NCBI RefSeq assembly: GCF_021440515.1
Contig: NZ_JAKCMV010000008.1
Coordinates: forward strand, 90,548 to 153,319
Source of the DNA: Enterobacter asburiae
Lineage (GTDB): Bacteria; Pseudomonadota; Gammaproteobacteria; Enterobacterales; Enterobacteriaceae
DNA: 62,772 bases
Direction of reading: 5' to 3'
A program made the position numbers and the translations under genes. Positions within the stretch are counted from its first letter, which is position 1. Every line of letters starts with the position of its first letter. The notes below the pieces were generated by a model. The model did not search any database, was not told the origin of the DNA, and was given only the letters and a program-made list of their open reading frames with translations. Positions 1 through 7,873 of this stretch are shown here, one piece after another.

Positions 1-506
1 TTCTGGCGCTGAACGCGGCCGTAGAAGCGGCGCGCGCGGGGGATCACGGTAAAGGCTTTTCCGTGGTGGCCGGTGAGGTGAGAAACCTGGCGCACCGCAG
101 CGCCGAGGCGGCGAAAAGCATTAAGTCGCTGATTGACGTGACCAGCAGCAACGTCAATCAGGGCGTCAACGTGGTGGCGGAAGCGGAAAAAAATATGCAC
201 GACATTGTGACCGGCTCGGGGCAGGTCAGCAAACTGATGGACGATATTTCGACCTCCACCTCTGAGCAAGAGAAGGGGATATCGCAAATCACCCTGGCGC
301 TCTCCGAGCTGGAGCGCGTCACCCAGAGCAACGTGGCGATGGCGGAGGAGCTGAACGGGTCATCAGACGTACTGAAAAATCAGGTGCTGGAGCTACAGGC
401 CAGAACCCGAAATTTCCGCCTTGACGACGGATCCCAGAAAAGCCGCCTCTCCTCGCAGCAGGCTCGCGGCCAAGGCTTTGTGCCTCAGCCGAAGCACTCG
501 CTTTAA
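1..506 (+). CDS. Methyl-accepting chemotaxis protein, C-terminal part (5' end outside window)
   Basis: This is the cytoplasmic signalling domain of a chemoreceptor, which would pass ligand signals to CheA and CheW at the inner membrane. The reading frame is open from base 3, so the gene begins before the window. The first visible residues are the conserved hairpin tip (ALNAAVEAARAG), followed by VVAGEVRNLA and the methylation-helix stretch. The C-terminus ends in a Gln/Arg/Ser-rich tail without the NWETF-type pentapeptide that tethers CheR and CheB in high-abundance receptors, so it resembles a low-abundance, Trg-like class. Ligand specificity cannot be judged because the periplasmic domain is missing. 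Confidence 0.93.
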   Translation, partial: LALNAAVEAARAGDHGKGFSVVAGEVRNLAHRSAEAAKSIKSLIDVTSSNVNQGVNVVAEAEKNMHDIVTGSGQVSKLMDDISTSTSEQEKGISQITLALSELERVTQSNVAMAEELNGSSDVLKNQVLELQARTRNFRLDDGSQKSRLSSQQARGQGFVPQPKHSL

Positions 507-513
507 GCAACCG

Positions 514-541
514 AAAGCCTGGTCTCACCAGGCTTTTTTTT
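514..541 (+). terminator. Rho-independent terminator of the chemoreceptor gene
   Basis: A perfect stem AAAGCCTGG / CCAGGCTTT with a five-base loop is followed by a run of T. It lies 8 bases after the receptor stop codon and reaches the stop codon of the convergent diguanylate cyclase gene. Confidence 0.88.
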
Positions 542-1670
542 ATGCCGCCACCCAGCGGTTTCGCCCCTGCTGCTTCGCCGCATACAGCGCTTTGTCCGCG
601 CTGGCGATGACCGACTGCGCCGACTGCCCGGCCTGCCAGGTGGTTAACCCCTGGCTCACGGTGACAAACGGACTGACCGGCGAGCGGGCATGGACCAGCG
701 CCTGGTGTTGCAGCCCCAGTGAGATAGCCTCGGCGGTGCTCTTTACGGCGCTGATATCCGCATCCGGAAGCAGCACCACAAACTCTTCGCCGCCAAAACG
801 CCCGACGACGCCCCGGTTGTGCTCCGTGGCGCTCTCCAGGGTGCGGGCAATCATCGTCAGACACCGATCGCCGCTCTGGTGGCCGTAGTAGTCGTTGTAA
901 AGCTTAAAATGGTCCACATCCAGCATGATCAGGCCAAACGCCGTGCCGTCGCGCTGATGGGTGGCAATCTCCTGATCCATACGCGCTTCGAAGGTACGCC
1001 GGTTAGCAAGGCCGGTGAGAGGATCTTTACTCGCCAGCCGGGCAAGCTGCTGGATCAGGTCGACGTTCTCCTGCTCGCGGCGCAGGGCAAGAATAAACCA
1101 GCTGTTAAGGATGCGGCGGCCAGACTCAATCAGCCCGGCCAGCAACACCCACAGCAGGGCGTTCATCACGGTCAGGTTGGTCGGGTGAAAGAAGCTGGTG
1201 ATCAGAATGGTGACCCACACCGGGGCGATAAAGCTCAGTAACACCTTTGGGTCGAAATAGAGCGAAATCAGCGCGGTGAACAGCAGCAGGGCGGCGAAGG
1301 GGAAGATAATACGAATGTCTTCGCTGGTAATCAGCACGTAAAAGCAGACCGCCCAGCAGAGGCTCAAGCCGATGACCACGCTTTTCGCGAGCGTCCCCAG
1401 CCAGCGCGCATTTTGCATGGGGGCCATGCGCAGGATAAACAGCACCCCGGCGGAAAGCGTCAGCACCACCACCAGCATGGCTTCCAGCACGCCCTGCGGC
1501 TCAAGCGGCGGAGTTAAGACGACCGAGGTCGAAAAGAAGCGCCGTCCGAGGATGAACAGTGAGAACAGAATGTTCACCCACAGGAACCAGTTCATGCTGG
1601 TTTTAATCGCCATCGCGCGCATTTCAGCCAGGCGCATATCGAACGCGGCACAGCTCTTTTTTATTATCAC
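540..1670 (-). CDS. Membrane-bound diguanylate cyclase (GGEEF domain)
   Basis: Likely makes c-di-GMP from two GTP at the inner membrane. The N-terminal half carries about six hydrophobic segments. The C-terminal ~165 residues are a GGDEF domain with the phrase DPLTGLANRR at its start, the metal-binding LDVDHFK and the active-site GGEEF, so catalysis is expected. No RxxD inhibitory site stands before GGEEF (the sequence there is NRGVVGRF). I chose the GTG at 1670 because GGAGTG sits about seven bases before it; an in-frame ATG at 1715 and later ATGs at 1637, 1622 and 1613 are alternatives. It converges on the chemoreceptor gene. I could not assign it to a named E. coli Dgc protein. Confidence 0.88.
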   Translation of the reverse strand: MIIKKSCAAFDMRLAEMRAMAIKTSMNWFLWVNILFSLFILGRRFFSTSVVLTPPLEPQGVLEAMLVVVLTLSAGVLFILRMAPMQNARWLGTLAKSVVIGLSLCWAVCFYVLITSEDIRIIFPFAALLLFTALISLYFDPKVLLSFIAPVWVTILITSFFHPTNLTVMNALLWVLLAGLIESGRRILNSWFILALRREQENVDLIQQLARLASKDPLTGLANRRTFEARMDQEIATHQRDGTAFGLIMLDVDHFKLYNDYYGHQSGDRCLTMIARTLESATEHNRGVVGRFGGEEFVVLLPDADISAVKSTAEAISLGLQHQALVHARSPVSPFVTVSQGLTTWQAGQSAQSVIASADKALYAAKQQGRNRWVAA

Positions 1671-1867
1671 CCGTTCACTCCGGAATACGTTTTGATCAAA
1701 ACAGCAGCATTTCATTAACTCTAACGGTTTGCCTGTCGCTGTCTATATAAAGCTGATGAATACTGCGCAATTCCTGAGCGAATTCAGCGCGATGGGGTAC
1801 ATAATTATTGCTTAACCTCAGGCGAAAGCTAGACTGACATCGAAAGGGTCAATCAGGTGGAGGTGCT

Positions 1868-2851
1868 GTGGAGAGCTTAAAAGGGTCAGAGGTGAATGTT
1901 CCTGACGCGGTTTTTGCGTGGATGCTGGACGGTCGCGGTGGCGCGAAGCCGCTGGAGAATGCGGACGAGATTAGTAACGAGCATCCCTGCTGGCTGCACC
2001 TGAACTATACGCACCCGGACAGCGCGCAGTGGCTGGCCTCAACGCCTCTGCTACCGAACAGCGTGCGCGATGCGCTGGCGGGAGAAAGTTTGCGCCCTCG
2101 CGTCAGCAGGCTGGGTGAGGGCACGCTGATCACGCTCCGCTGCATTAACGGCAGTACCGACGAACGCCCGGATCAGCTGGTCGCCATGCGCCTGTATATG
2201 GATGAAAGGCTGATAGTCTCTACGCGTCAGCGCAAGGTGCTGGCGCTTGATGATGTGGTTAACGATCTGAAGGAGGGCACCGGGCCGGTAGACTGCGGCG
2301 GCTGGCTGGTGGACGTGTGCGATGCGTTAACCGATCACGCCAGCGAGTTTATCGAAGAGCTGCACGACAAGATTATCGACCTCGAAGATAACCTGCTCGA
2401 TCAGCAAATTCCCCCGCGCGGCTTTCTGGCGCTGCTGCGCAAGCAGCTGATCGTGATGCGTCGCTACATGACCCCGCAGCGCGACGTTTACGCGCGGCTT
2501 GCCAGCGAGCGTTTGAGCTGGATGAATGACGATCAGCGCCGCCGGATGCAGGATATCGCCGACAGATTAGGGCGCGGGCTGGACGAAATCGACTCCTGTA
2601 TCGCGCGCACCGCGGTGATGGCGGATGAAATTGCCCAGGTAATGCAGGAATCGCTGGCGAGAAGAACCTACACCATGTCGCTGATGGCGATGGTGTTTTT
2701 ACCGAGCACCTTTTTGACCGGGCTGTTTGGCGTCAACCTGGGAGGCATTCCCGGCGGGGCGTACCGGTATGGTTTCTCGGCCTTTTGCATCATGTTAGTT
2801 GCTTTGATTGGCGGTGTTACATGGTGGTTGCATCGTAGTAAATGGCTGTAA
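1868..2851 (+). CDS. zntB: Zinc transport protein ZntB (CorA family)
   Basis: CorA-family pentameric inner-membrane metal channel; ZntB moves zinc. The 327-residue protein matches my memory of E. coli ZntB almost throughout. It has a long soluble N-terminal domain, a coiled helix near residues 150-250, and two C-terminal membrane helices joined by the family signature GVN ([11 protein letters not shown]). The start is GTG, preceded by AGGTGGAGG, as in E. coli. The gene is followed by the FnrS sRNA and dbpA, the E. coli order. Confidence 0.96.
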   Translation: MESLKGSEVNVPDAVFAWMLDGRGGAKPLENADEISNEHPCWLHLNYTHPDSAQWLASTPLLPNSVRDALAGESLRPRVSRLGEGTLITLRCINGSTDERPDQLVAMRLYMDERLIVSTRQRKVLALDDVVNDLKEGTGPVDCGGWLVDVCDALTDHASEFIEELHDKIIDLEDNLLDQQIPPRGFLALLRKQLIVMRRYMTPQRDVYARLASERLSWMNDDQRRRMQDIADRLGRGLDEIDSCIARTAVMADEIAQVMQESLARRTYTMSLMAMVFLPSTFLTGLFGVNLGGIPGGAYRYGFSAFCIMLVALIGGVTWWLHRSKWL

Positions 2852-2897
2852 ATTTTCACTTTTATGCGGAAATGAGTGCTTCAAAACGCCATTTTAT

Positions 2898-2941
2898 TTG
2901 AGCGAAGTCAATAAACAGATACCCCGTAAGGTGCACTATTA
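2898..2941 (+). promoter_or_regulatory. FNR-dependent promoter of fnrS
   Basis: TTGAGCGAAGTCAA at 2898-2911 matches the FNR consensus TTGAT-N4-ATCAA at 8 of 10 arm positions. Its centre is about 42 bases before the expected FnrS 5' end at 2947, the usual spacing for FNR activation, and an ACTATT -10-like hexamer lies at 2935-2940. E. coli fnrS is known to be induced by FNR under anaerobic conditions. Confidence 0.85.
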
Positions 2942-2946
2942 CTCCC

Positions 2947-3067
2947 GCAGGTGAATGCAACGTCAAGCGATGGGCGTTGCGCTCCATATTGTCTTACTTC
3001 CTTTTTTGAATTACTGCATAGCACAATTGATTCGTACGACGCCGACTTATTAGTCGGCTTTTTTTTT
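2947..3067 (+). ncRNA. fnrS: Small regulatory RNA FnrS
   Basis: Hfq-binding sRNA that represses mRNAs for aerobic functions when oxygen is absent. From GCAGGTGAATGCAACGTC to the terminator, the sequence is nearly identical to E. coli FnrS as I remember it, including the ATTGTCTTACTTCC single-stranded region. The terminator stem GCCGACT / AGTCGGC (3041-3058) is followed by nine T. The position between zntB and dbpA is the same as in E. coli. Confidence 0.93.
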
Positions 3068-3122
3068 GCCTGCACCGCCCCAGCGTCTACCCTAAAAGGA
3101 CTGACCCAAATCTGGAGGGAAG

Positions 3123-3305
3123 ATGAACATGCTGCTTACATTCACATCGTCAGATATTCGGCTGTCGGATCCGGTACCGACCGATCCCACGCCAATCCCC
3201 GATCCCATCCCGCGTCCTCAGCCCATGCCCGATCCGCCGCCTGATGAAGAACCGATTAAATTGTCGCATCGAACTCTCAGATCTGCGAGGATACGCGCCT
3301 GCTGA
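3123..3305 (+). CDS. Proline-rich small protein, unknown function
   Basis: A 60-residue frame preceded by the strong ribosome site GGAGGGA (3113-3119). The ATG at 3123 is well spaced; a second ATG at 3129 is also possible. Residues ~16-43 are a run of Asp-Pro-x-Pro units (DPVPTDPTPIPDPIP and so on), with a basic C-terminus and no membrane helix or signal peptide. It stands between fnrS and dbpA. I have no firm family name. The good ribosome site and the repeated composition support a real gene; conservation across genera is the missing test. Confidence 0.55.
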   Translation: MNMLLTFTSSDIRLSDPVPTDPTPIPDPIPRPQPMPDPPPDEEPIKLSHRTLRSARIRAC

Positions 3306-3335
3306 CCGTAAGCCTTTTGACCACGAGATAACATT

Positions 3336-4709
3336 GTGACCGCTTTTTCTACACTGAACGTTTTGCCTGCCGCCCAGCTCGAGAACCTCAACGAGCTGGG
3401 TTACCTCACTATGACCCCTGTGCAAGCTGCCGCGCTGCCTGCCATCCTCGAAGGACGTGACGTTCGCGTACAGGCTAAAACGGGCAGTGGTAAAACGGCC
3501 GCATTCGGTCTGGGCCTGTTGCAACGTATTGATGCTGGCCTGTTCCAGACCCAGTCTCTGGTACTCTGCCCGACCCGCGAACTGGCGGATCAGGTGGCGG
3601 GCGAGCTGCGCCGTCTGGCGCGTTTTCTGCCAAACACCAAAATTCTGACCCTGTGCGGCGGCCAGCCCTTTGGCGCGCAGCGCGACTCGCTGCAACACGC
3701 GCCGCATATCATTGTGGCCACGCCGGGCCGATTGCTCGATCACCTGCAAAAAGGCACCGTGTCCCTCGATGCCCTGCAAACGCTGGTGATGGATGAAGCC
3801 GATCGTATGCTCGACATGGGCTTTAGCGATGCCATCGACGAGGTGATTCGTTTTGCACCTGCCGATCGCCAGACGCTGCTGTTCTCTGCCACCTGGCCCG
3901 AAGCCATTGCCGCCATCAGCGGTCGCGTCCAGCAAAATCCGCTCACCATTGAGATCGATACCGTCGACGCGCTGCCGGCCATCGAACAGCAGTTCTTTGA
4001 AACCTCGCAGAACGGCAAAATCACGCTGCTGCAAAAGCTGCTGAGCCAGCACCAGCCGGCCTCCTGCGTGGTGTTCTGCAATACCAAAAAAGATTGTCAG
4101 GCGGTGTGCGACGCCCTGAACGCGGCCGGGCAGAGTGCCCTGTCGCTGCACGGGGATCTTGAGCAGCGCGACCGTGACCAGACGCTGGTGCGTTTTGCAA
4201 ACGGCAGCGCGCGTGTCCTGGTGGCGACGGACGTTGCCGCGCGCGGTCTTGACATCAAATCCCTTGAGCTTGTCGTCAACTTTGAGCTGGCGTGGGATCC
4301 GGAGGTTCACGTTCACCGCATCGGGCGTACTGCCCGCGCCGGGAACAGCGGTCTGGCGATCAGCTTCTGCGCGCCGGAAGAGGCGCAGCGCGCCAACATT
4401 CTCTCTGAAATGCTGAACGTGAAGCTGAACTGGGTGAATGCGCCGGGCAACGTCAGCATTGTGCCGCTGGACGCTGAGATGGCAACGCTGTGCATTGACG
4501 GCGGTAAAAAAGCCAAGATGCGTCCGGGCGATGTGCTGGGCGCGCTGACGGGGGATATTGGTCTGGACGGTGCGGATATCGGCAAGATTGCTGTGCATCC
4601 GGCGCACGTTTACGTGGCGGTTCGCCAGTCGGTTGCCCATAAGGCCTGGAAACAGTTGCAGAACGGCAAAATCAAAGGCAAGACCTGTCGCGTCAGGCTG
4701 CTGAAGTAA
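3336..4709 (+). CDS. dbpA: ATP-dependent RNA helicase DbpA
   Basis: DEAD-box helicase that acts in late 50S subunit assembly and is activated by hairpin 92 of 23S rRNA. The 457-residue length equals E. coli DbpA. Visible motifs in order are the Q motif (MTPVQAAALP), motif I AKTGSGKT near residues 46-53, PTRELADQV, DEAD, SAT, and the helicase C motifs VATDVAARGLD and HRIGRTARAG. The last ~75 residues form the RNA-recognition domain that gives specificity. Translation starts at GTG, as in E. coli. Confidence 0.97.
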   Translation: MTAFSTLNVLPAAQLENLNELGYLTMTPVQAAALPAILEGRDVRVQAKTGSGKTAAFGLGLLQRIDAGLFQTQSLVLCPTRELADQVAGELRRLARFLPNTKILTLCGGQPFGAQRDSLQHAPHIIVATPGRLLDHLQKGTVSLDALQTLVMDEADRMLDMGFSDAIDEVIRFAPADRQTLLFSATWPEAIAAISGRVQQNPLTIEIDTVDALPAIEQQFFETSQNGKITLLQKLLSQHQPASCVVFCNTKKDCQAVCDALNAAGQSALSLHGDLEQRDRDQTLVRFANGSARVLVATDVAARGLDIKSLELVVNFELAWDPEVHVHRIGRTARAGNSGLAISFCAPEEAQRANILSEMLNVKLNWVNAPGNVSIVPLDAEMATLCIDGGKKAKMRPGDVLGALTGDIGLDGADIGKIAVHPAHVYVAVRQSVAHKAWKQLQNGKIKGKTCRVRLLK

Positions 4710-4723
4710 GCGGCGGGAGCAGG

Positions 4724-4750
4724 GCGTCCCGAACGGTTGGTTCGGGACGC
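4724..4750. terminator. Intergenic hairpin between convergent dbpA and ttcA
   Basis: Perfect ten-base inverted repeat GCGTCCCGAA / TTCGGGACGC with a seven-base loop, between two convergent stop codons. No T run follows on either strand, so it may protect 3' ends or terminate only weakly. Confidence 0.5.
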
Positions 4751-4757
4751 GGATATG

Positions 4758-5693
4758 TTATTTCACTTCAACCACGTTCAGACGCAGTTCATCAAAGGTT
4801 GCGTCCTCTTCTTCCGGCTGCCAGCCCGCAGGCTGCATCGGGATCTCTTCCCGGTCGAACGCCAGATCCCCACCGTTCACCACTTCGGAACCGTGGTGGA
4901 TGCCTTTGAAGTCAAACAGCTCAACGTCTGCCAGGTGTGACGGCACCACGTTCTGCATCGCGCTGAACATGGTTTCGATACGGCCCGGATAGCGTTTATC
5001 CCAGTCGCGCAGCATGTCGCCAATAACCTGACGTTGCAGGTTCGGCTGGGAGCCGCACAGGTTGCATGGAATGATGGGGAACGCTTTCGCCTGGGAGAAG
5101 CGTTCAATGTCCTTCTCGCGGCAGTAGGCGAGAGGGCGAATCACGATGTGTTTACCGTCATCGCTCATCAGTTTTGGTGGCATCCCTTTCATCTTGCCGC
5201 CGTAGAACATGTTCAGGAACAGCGTTTGCAGGATGTCGTCACGGTGGTGGCCCAGCGCAATTTTGGTCGCGCCCAGCTCGGTGGCGGTGCGATACAAAAT
5301 CCCGCGGCGCAGACGCGAGCACAGGGAGCAGGTGGTTTTCCCTTCCGGTATCTTCTCTTTCACGATCCCGTAGGTATTTTCTTCGACGATTTTATACTCG
5401 ACGCCGAGCTTATCCAGGTACTCCGGCAGGATATGCTCCGGGAAGCCCGGCTGCTTCTGGTCGAGGTTGACCGCCACCAGGGAGAAGTTAACCGGCGCGC
5501 TCTGCTGAAGATTGCGCAGGATCTCCAGCATGGTGTAGCTGTCTTTTCCGCCCGAAAGACAGACCATAATGCGATCGCCTTCTTCAATCATGTTGAAGTC
5601 GGCAATCGCTTCGCCAACGTTACGACGCAGGCGCTTTTGTAATTTGTTGAGATTGTATTGTTCTTTTTTGGTAACTTCTTGATTCTGCGACAT
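4758..5693 (-). CDS. ttcA: tRNA 2-thiocytidine synthetase TtcA
   Basis: ATP-dependent iron-sulfur enzyme that thiolates cytidine 32 of several tRNAs. The 311-residue protein has the PP-loop SGGKDS at residues 47-52 and the conserved Cys sites CSLC and PCNLCG that hold the cluster. It matches E. coli TtcA nearly end to end. In E. coli K-12 the Rac prophage is integrated in this gene; here it is whole and no phage genes lie nearby. Confidence 0.97.
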   Translation of the reverse strand: MSQNQEVTKKEQYNLNKLQKRLRRNVGEAIADFNMIEEGDRIMVCLSGGKDSYTMLEILRNLQQSAPVNFSLVAVNLDQKQPGFPEHILPEYLDKLGVEYKIVEENTYGIVKEKIPEGKTTCSLCSRLRRGILYRTATELGATKIALGHHRDDILQTLFLNMFYGGKMKGMPPKLMSDDGKHIVIRPLAYCREKDIERFSQAKAFPIIPCNLCGSQPNLQRQVIGDMLRDWDKRYPGRIETMFSAMQNVVPSHLADVELFDFKGIHHGSEVVNGGDLAFDREEIPMQPAGWQPEEEDATFDELRLNVVEVK

Positions 5694-5878
5694 TTAATGA
5701 GGACTCAATTCGTTTCGGGGTTTATGCAGTTTGTCTATCCCGCCAGCCCGAAGGTTGCAATGGCAGGATTGTAGCAATAATTCATGCGCAACATGAGAAA
5801 GTTTGGCGTGTATGGTACGAATTCAGGGAGAGAATGCCAGCAGGTTTTTAGCAAAGACGGGTGCTTTTACGAACGGGT

Positions 5879-6022
5879 TTAATCACGATCCAGATGGGTG
5901 AGCAGGCTGCCCAGATGGCCGACTATACCGCCCACATCAAAAATCAGCGCTATCCACAGGAGCGCGAGAAGGGCTAAAGCTGTAACGGTTATTCGACTGA
6001 ACAAAATGAAGGTCCTTTTCAT
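5879..6022 (-). CDS. Small single-span membrane protein (47 residues), unrecognised
   Basis: I read this frame directly from the reverse strand; it falls below common length cut-offs. It begins MKRTFILFSR, runs into a hydrophobic stretch (about residues 12-37, including ALALLALLWIALIF) and ends with a short polar tail and TAA. The ATG is 15 bases past the KTSC gene stop on the same strand, so the two probably share a transcript. No strong ribosome site is visible, so coupling to the upstream gene may be needed. A basic N-terminus before one helix suggests an inner-membrane anchor. No family recognised. Confidence 0.45.
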   Translation of the reverse strand: MKRTFILFSRITVTALALLALLWIALIFDVGGIVGHLGSLLTHLDRD

Positions 6023-6037
6023 GCTGTTAATGTCGGA

Positions 6038-6250
6038 TCAATATACTTTTACCTCTTTAAACTTACCTTTAACGACGCCGTCATAAAAGCGGCCTTTCGA
6101 CACCACGGTTAAGAAATCGCGAAAAATGCGAGCCGGAACACGTTGATACTGGAAAGCGGTGCGGTTGTGAAAACGAATTTCGAGGATAGCGCTGCGCTCG
6201 TCGTAGGCAATTGACGCGATGCGTGACGATCTCACTGGATGGTGGGTCAT
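6038..6250 (-). CDS. KTSC-domain protein
   Basis: A 70-residue protein that fits the KTSC domain, a small fold of unknown function sometimes fused to lysyl-tRNA synthetase-like or nuclease proteins. Visible features are the SSRIASIAYDE start, a strand-rich centre with FQYQRVP, and FRDFL..SKGRFYD near the end. It lies between ttcA and ompN, and a tiny membrane-protein frame follows 15 bases after its stop. An alternative longer start in another frame was rejected because it does not give this domain. Confidence 0.72.
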   Translation of the reverse strand: MTHHPVRSSRIASIAYDERSAILEIRFHNRTAFQYQRVPARIFRDFLTVVSKGRFYDGVVKGKFKEVKVY

Positions 6251-6375
6251 GATAGATACTCCCAGACGGCGTAACGGGGAAAACCATCATCCACCATTAT
6301 CGTTACGGGGCGCAATATCAAATTCGTATCAGTGATTAAAAAGTAAAGCCCGCGCCTGAGCGCGGGCTGAGATAA

Positions 6376-7485
6376 TTAGAACTGGTAAACCAGACCTAAT
6401 GCTACGATATCGTCAGTGCCGATGCCGTTATTTTTGTAGAACTGATCGTCTTCGTCCAGCAGGTTGATTTTATAATCAACATAGGTGGACATGTTTTTGT
6501 TGAAATAATAGGTTGCGCCTACGTCAGCGTATTTAACCAGATCTTTATCGCCTTCGCCGTTGCCCAGGTCTTTACCTTTCGATTGCAGGTAAGAAACGGC
6601 AGGACGCAGGCCGAAATCAAACTGGTATTGCGCGGTGACTTCGAAGTTCTGAGTTTTGTTTGCGACCGCAGCATCATTGTTGCCGTATGGGGTCATGTTG
6701 CGGGTTTCAGAATACATGGTTGCCAGGTAGATATTATTGGCGTCGTATTTCAGGCCAGCAGTCCAGGCATCTGCTTTATCACCACCCGCTGTGGTTTTGT
6801 TGATCTGATCGTTGGTACGGTCAGAAGAGGTGTATGCTGCACCTGCGCTGAAGCCCATACCAAAGTCATAGGTGGTCGAAATACCGAAACCGTCACCGTT
6901 CTCAAAGCGAGTGTCGCGACCGTTATTGGTGCCTTCCTGGTTGTTACCAGCAGTTTCGTTTTTGCCCTGATATTGCAGAGCAAAGTTCAGACCCTGCACC
7001 AGACCGTAAAAGTCGGTGTTGCGGTAGGTCGCCACGCCGTTTGCACGGCCGGTCATGAAGTTATCCGCTTTGGTATAGGAGTCGCCGCCGAACTCTGGCA
7101 GCATATCGGTCCAGCCTTCCACGTCGTACAGCACGCCGTAGTTACGACCGTAATCGAATGAACCGTAGTCGCCCACTTTGAGCCCTGCGAACGCCAGACG
7201 GGTCCAGGACTGGTTGTCAGAGTTTTCAGTGTTGTTCGCCTGAATATTGTATTCCCACTGCGCGTAGCCGGTCATCATGTCGTTAATCTGGGTTTCGCCC
7301 TTGAAGCCCAAACGCATGTAGGTCTGATCGCCATCAGCACCTTTATTATCAGAGAAGTAGTGCAGACCATCTACTTTTCCGTACAGATCTAATTTGTTGC
7401 CATCTTTATTATAAATTTCAGCTGCATTTGCTGCGCCAGCGACCAACAGGGCTGGAATCATCAGGGCCAGTACTTTTCTTTGCAT
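6376..7485 (-). CDS. ompN: Outer-membrane porin OmpN
   Basis: Trimeric 16-strand general diffusion porin of the OmpC/OmpF family. A 21-residue signal peptide ends at AANA-AE, followed by [17 protein letters not shown], the usual porin N-terminus. PEFGGD of the constriction loop L3 is present, and the C-terminal Phe (ALGLVYQF) needed for BAM-dependent assembly is intact. I chose OmpN over OmpC because the gene sits beside micC and nifJ, the E. coli ompN-ydbK position, and the sequence is closer to OmpN as I recall it. Confidence 0.92.
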   Translation of the reverse strand: MQRKVLALMIPALLVAGAANAAEIYNKDGNKLDLYGKVDGLHYFSDNKGADGDQTYMRLGFKGETQINDMMTGYAQWEYNIQANNTENSDNQSWTRLAFAGLKVGDYGSFDYGRNYGVLYDVEGWTDMLPEFGGDSYTKADNFMTGRANGVATYRNTDFYGLVQGLNFALQYQGKNETAGNNQEGTNNGRDTRFENGDGFGISTTYDFGMGFSAGAAYTSSDRTNDQINKTTAGGDKADAWTAGLKYDANNIYLATMYSETRNMTPYGNNDAAVANKTQNFEVTAQYQFDFGLRPAVSYLQSKGKDLGNGEGDKDLVKYADVGATYYFNKNMSTYVDYKINLLDEDDQFYKNNGIGTDDIVALGLVYQF

Positions 7486-7722
7486 TGTGAAATTCCTTTG
7501 CAGTTGTTTTTATTTAATTACTGATTGAACTTTCCAGGGAGGAAAGATGTCGCATACTAGATCACTCAATAGAGGTATGAATAAAATATAATTGTTACTG
7601 TTTAAGTAAAATCTAAACAGAGTAATACGAAAGAAATAGTGATAGCTCACATGAATGAGTTTAATTAAATCATACGAAATAAAAATTATTAATGGCGTGT
7701 CAAACCGGGTAGGCTGTCCGCT

Positions 7723-7838
7723 GTTATATGCCTTTAAGATTTTTATCCATTATTTCCACGAATCTCTTTTATTCATTTAAATAGTCATTCGTTAATAAAC
7801 TGGATAAGCCCGGTGCTGAGTCATCGGGCTTTTTTTTT
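7723..7838 (+). ncRNA. micC: Small regulatory RNA MicC
   Basis: Hfq-dependent sRNA that pairs with the ompC leader in E. coli. The 5' end GTTATATGCCTTTA is the conserved E. coli seed region. The body has diverged, but the 3' end is a clear terminator, AGCCCGGTG / CATCGGGCT followed by nine T. It is divergent from ompN and next to nifJ, as in E. coli. The ends are inferred from the homologue. Confidence 0.82.
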
Positions 7839-7841
7839 GGC

Positions 7842-7868
7842 AAAAAAATGCCCGGACAGGCCGGGCAG
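7842..7868 (-). terminator. Terminator of nifJ
   Basis: On the reverse strand, TGCCCGG / CCGGGCA with a short loop is followed by seven T, right after the nifJ stop codon. It stands tail to tail with the micC terminator. Confidence 0.85.
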
Positions 7869-7873
7869 GGTGA

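Noticed and set aside
3150..4640. Long reverse-strand frame of 496 residues antisense to dbpA
   Set aside because: It mirrors the codon structure of dbpA, has no family motifs and no ribosome site. A common effect in GC-rich genes.
4758..5693. Prophage insertion in ttcA, as in E. coli K-12 (Rac)
   Set aside because: ttcA is whole and no phage genes or att duplications are nearby.
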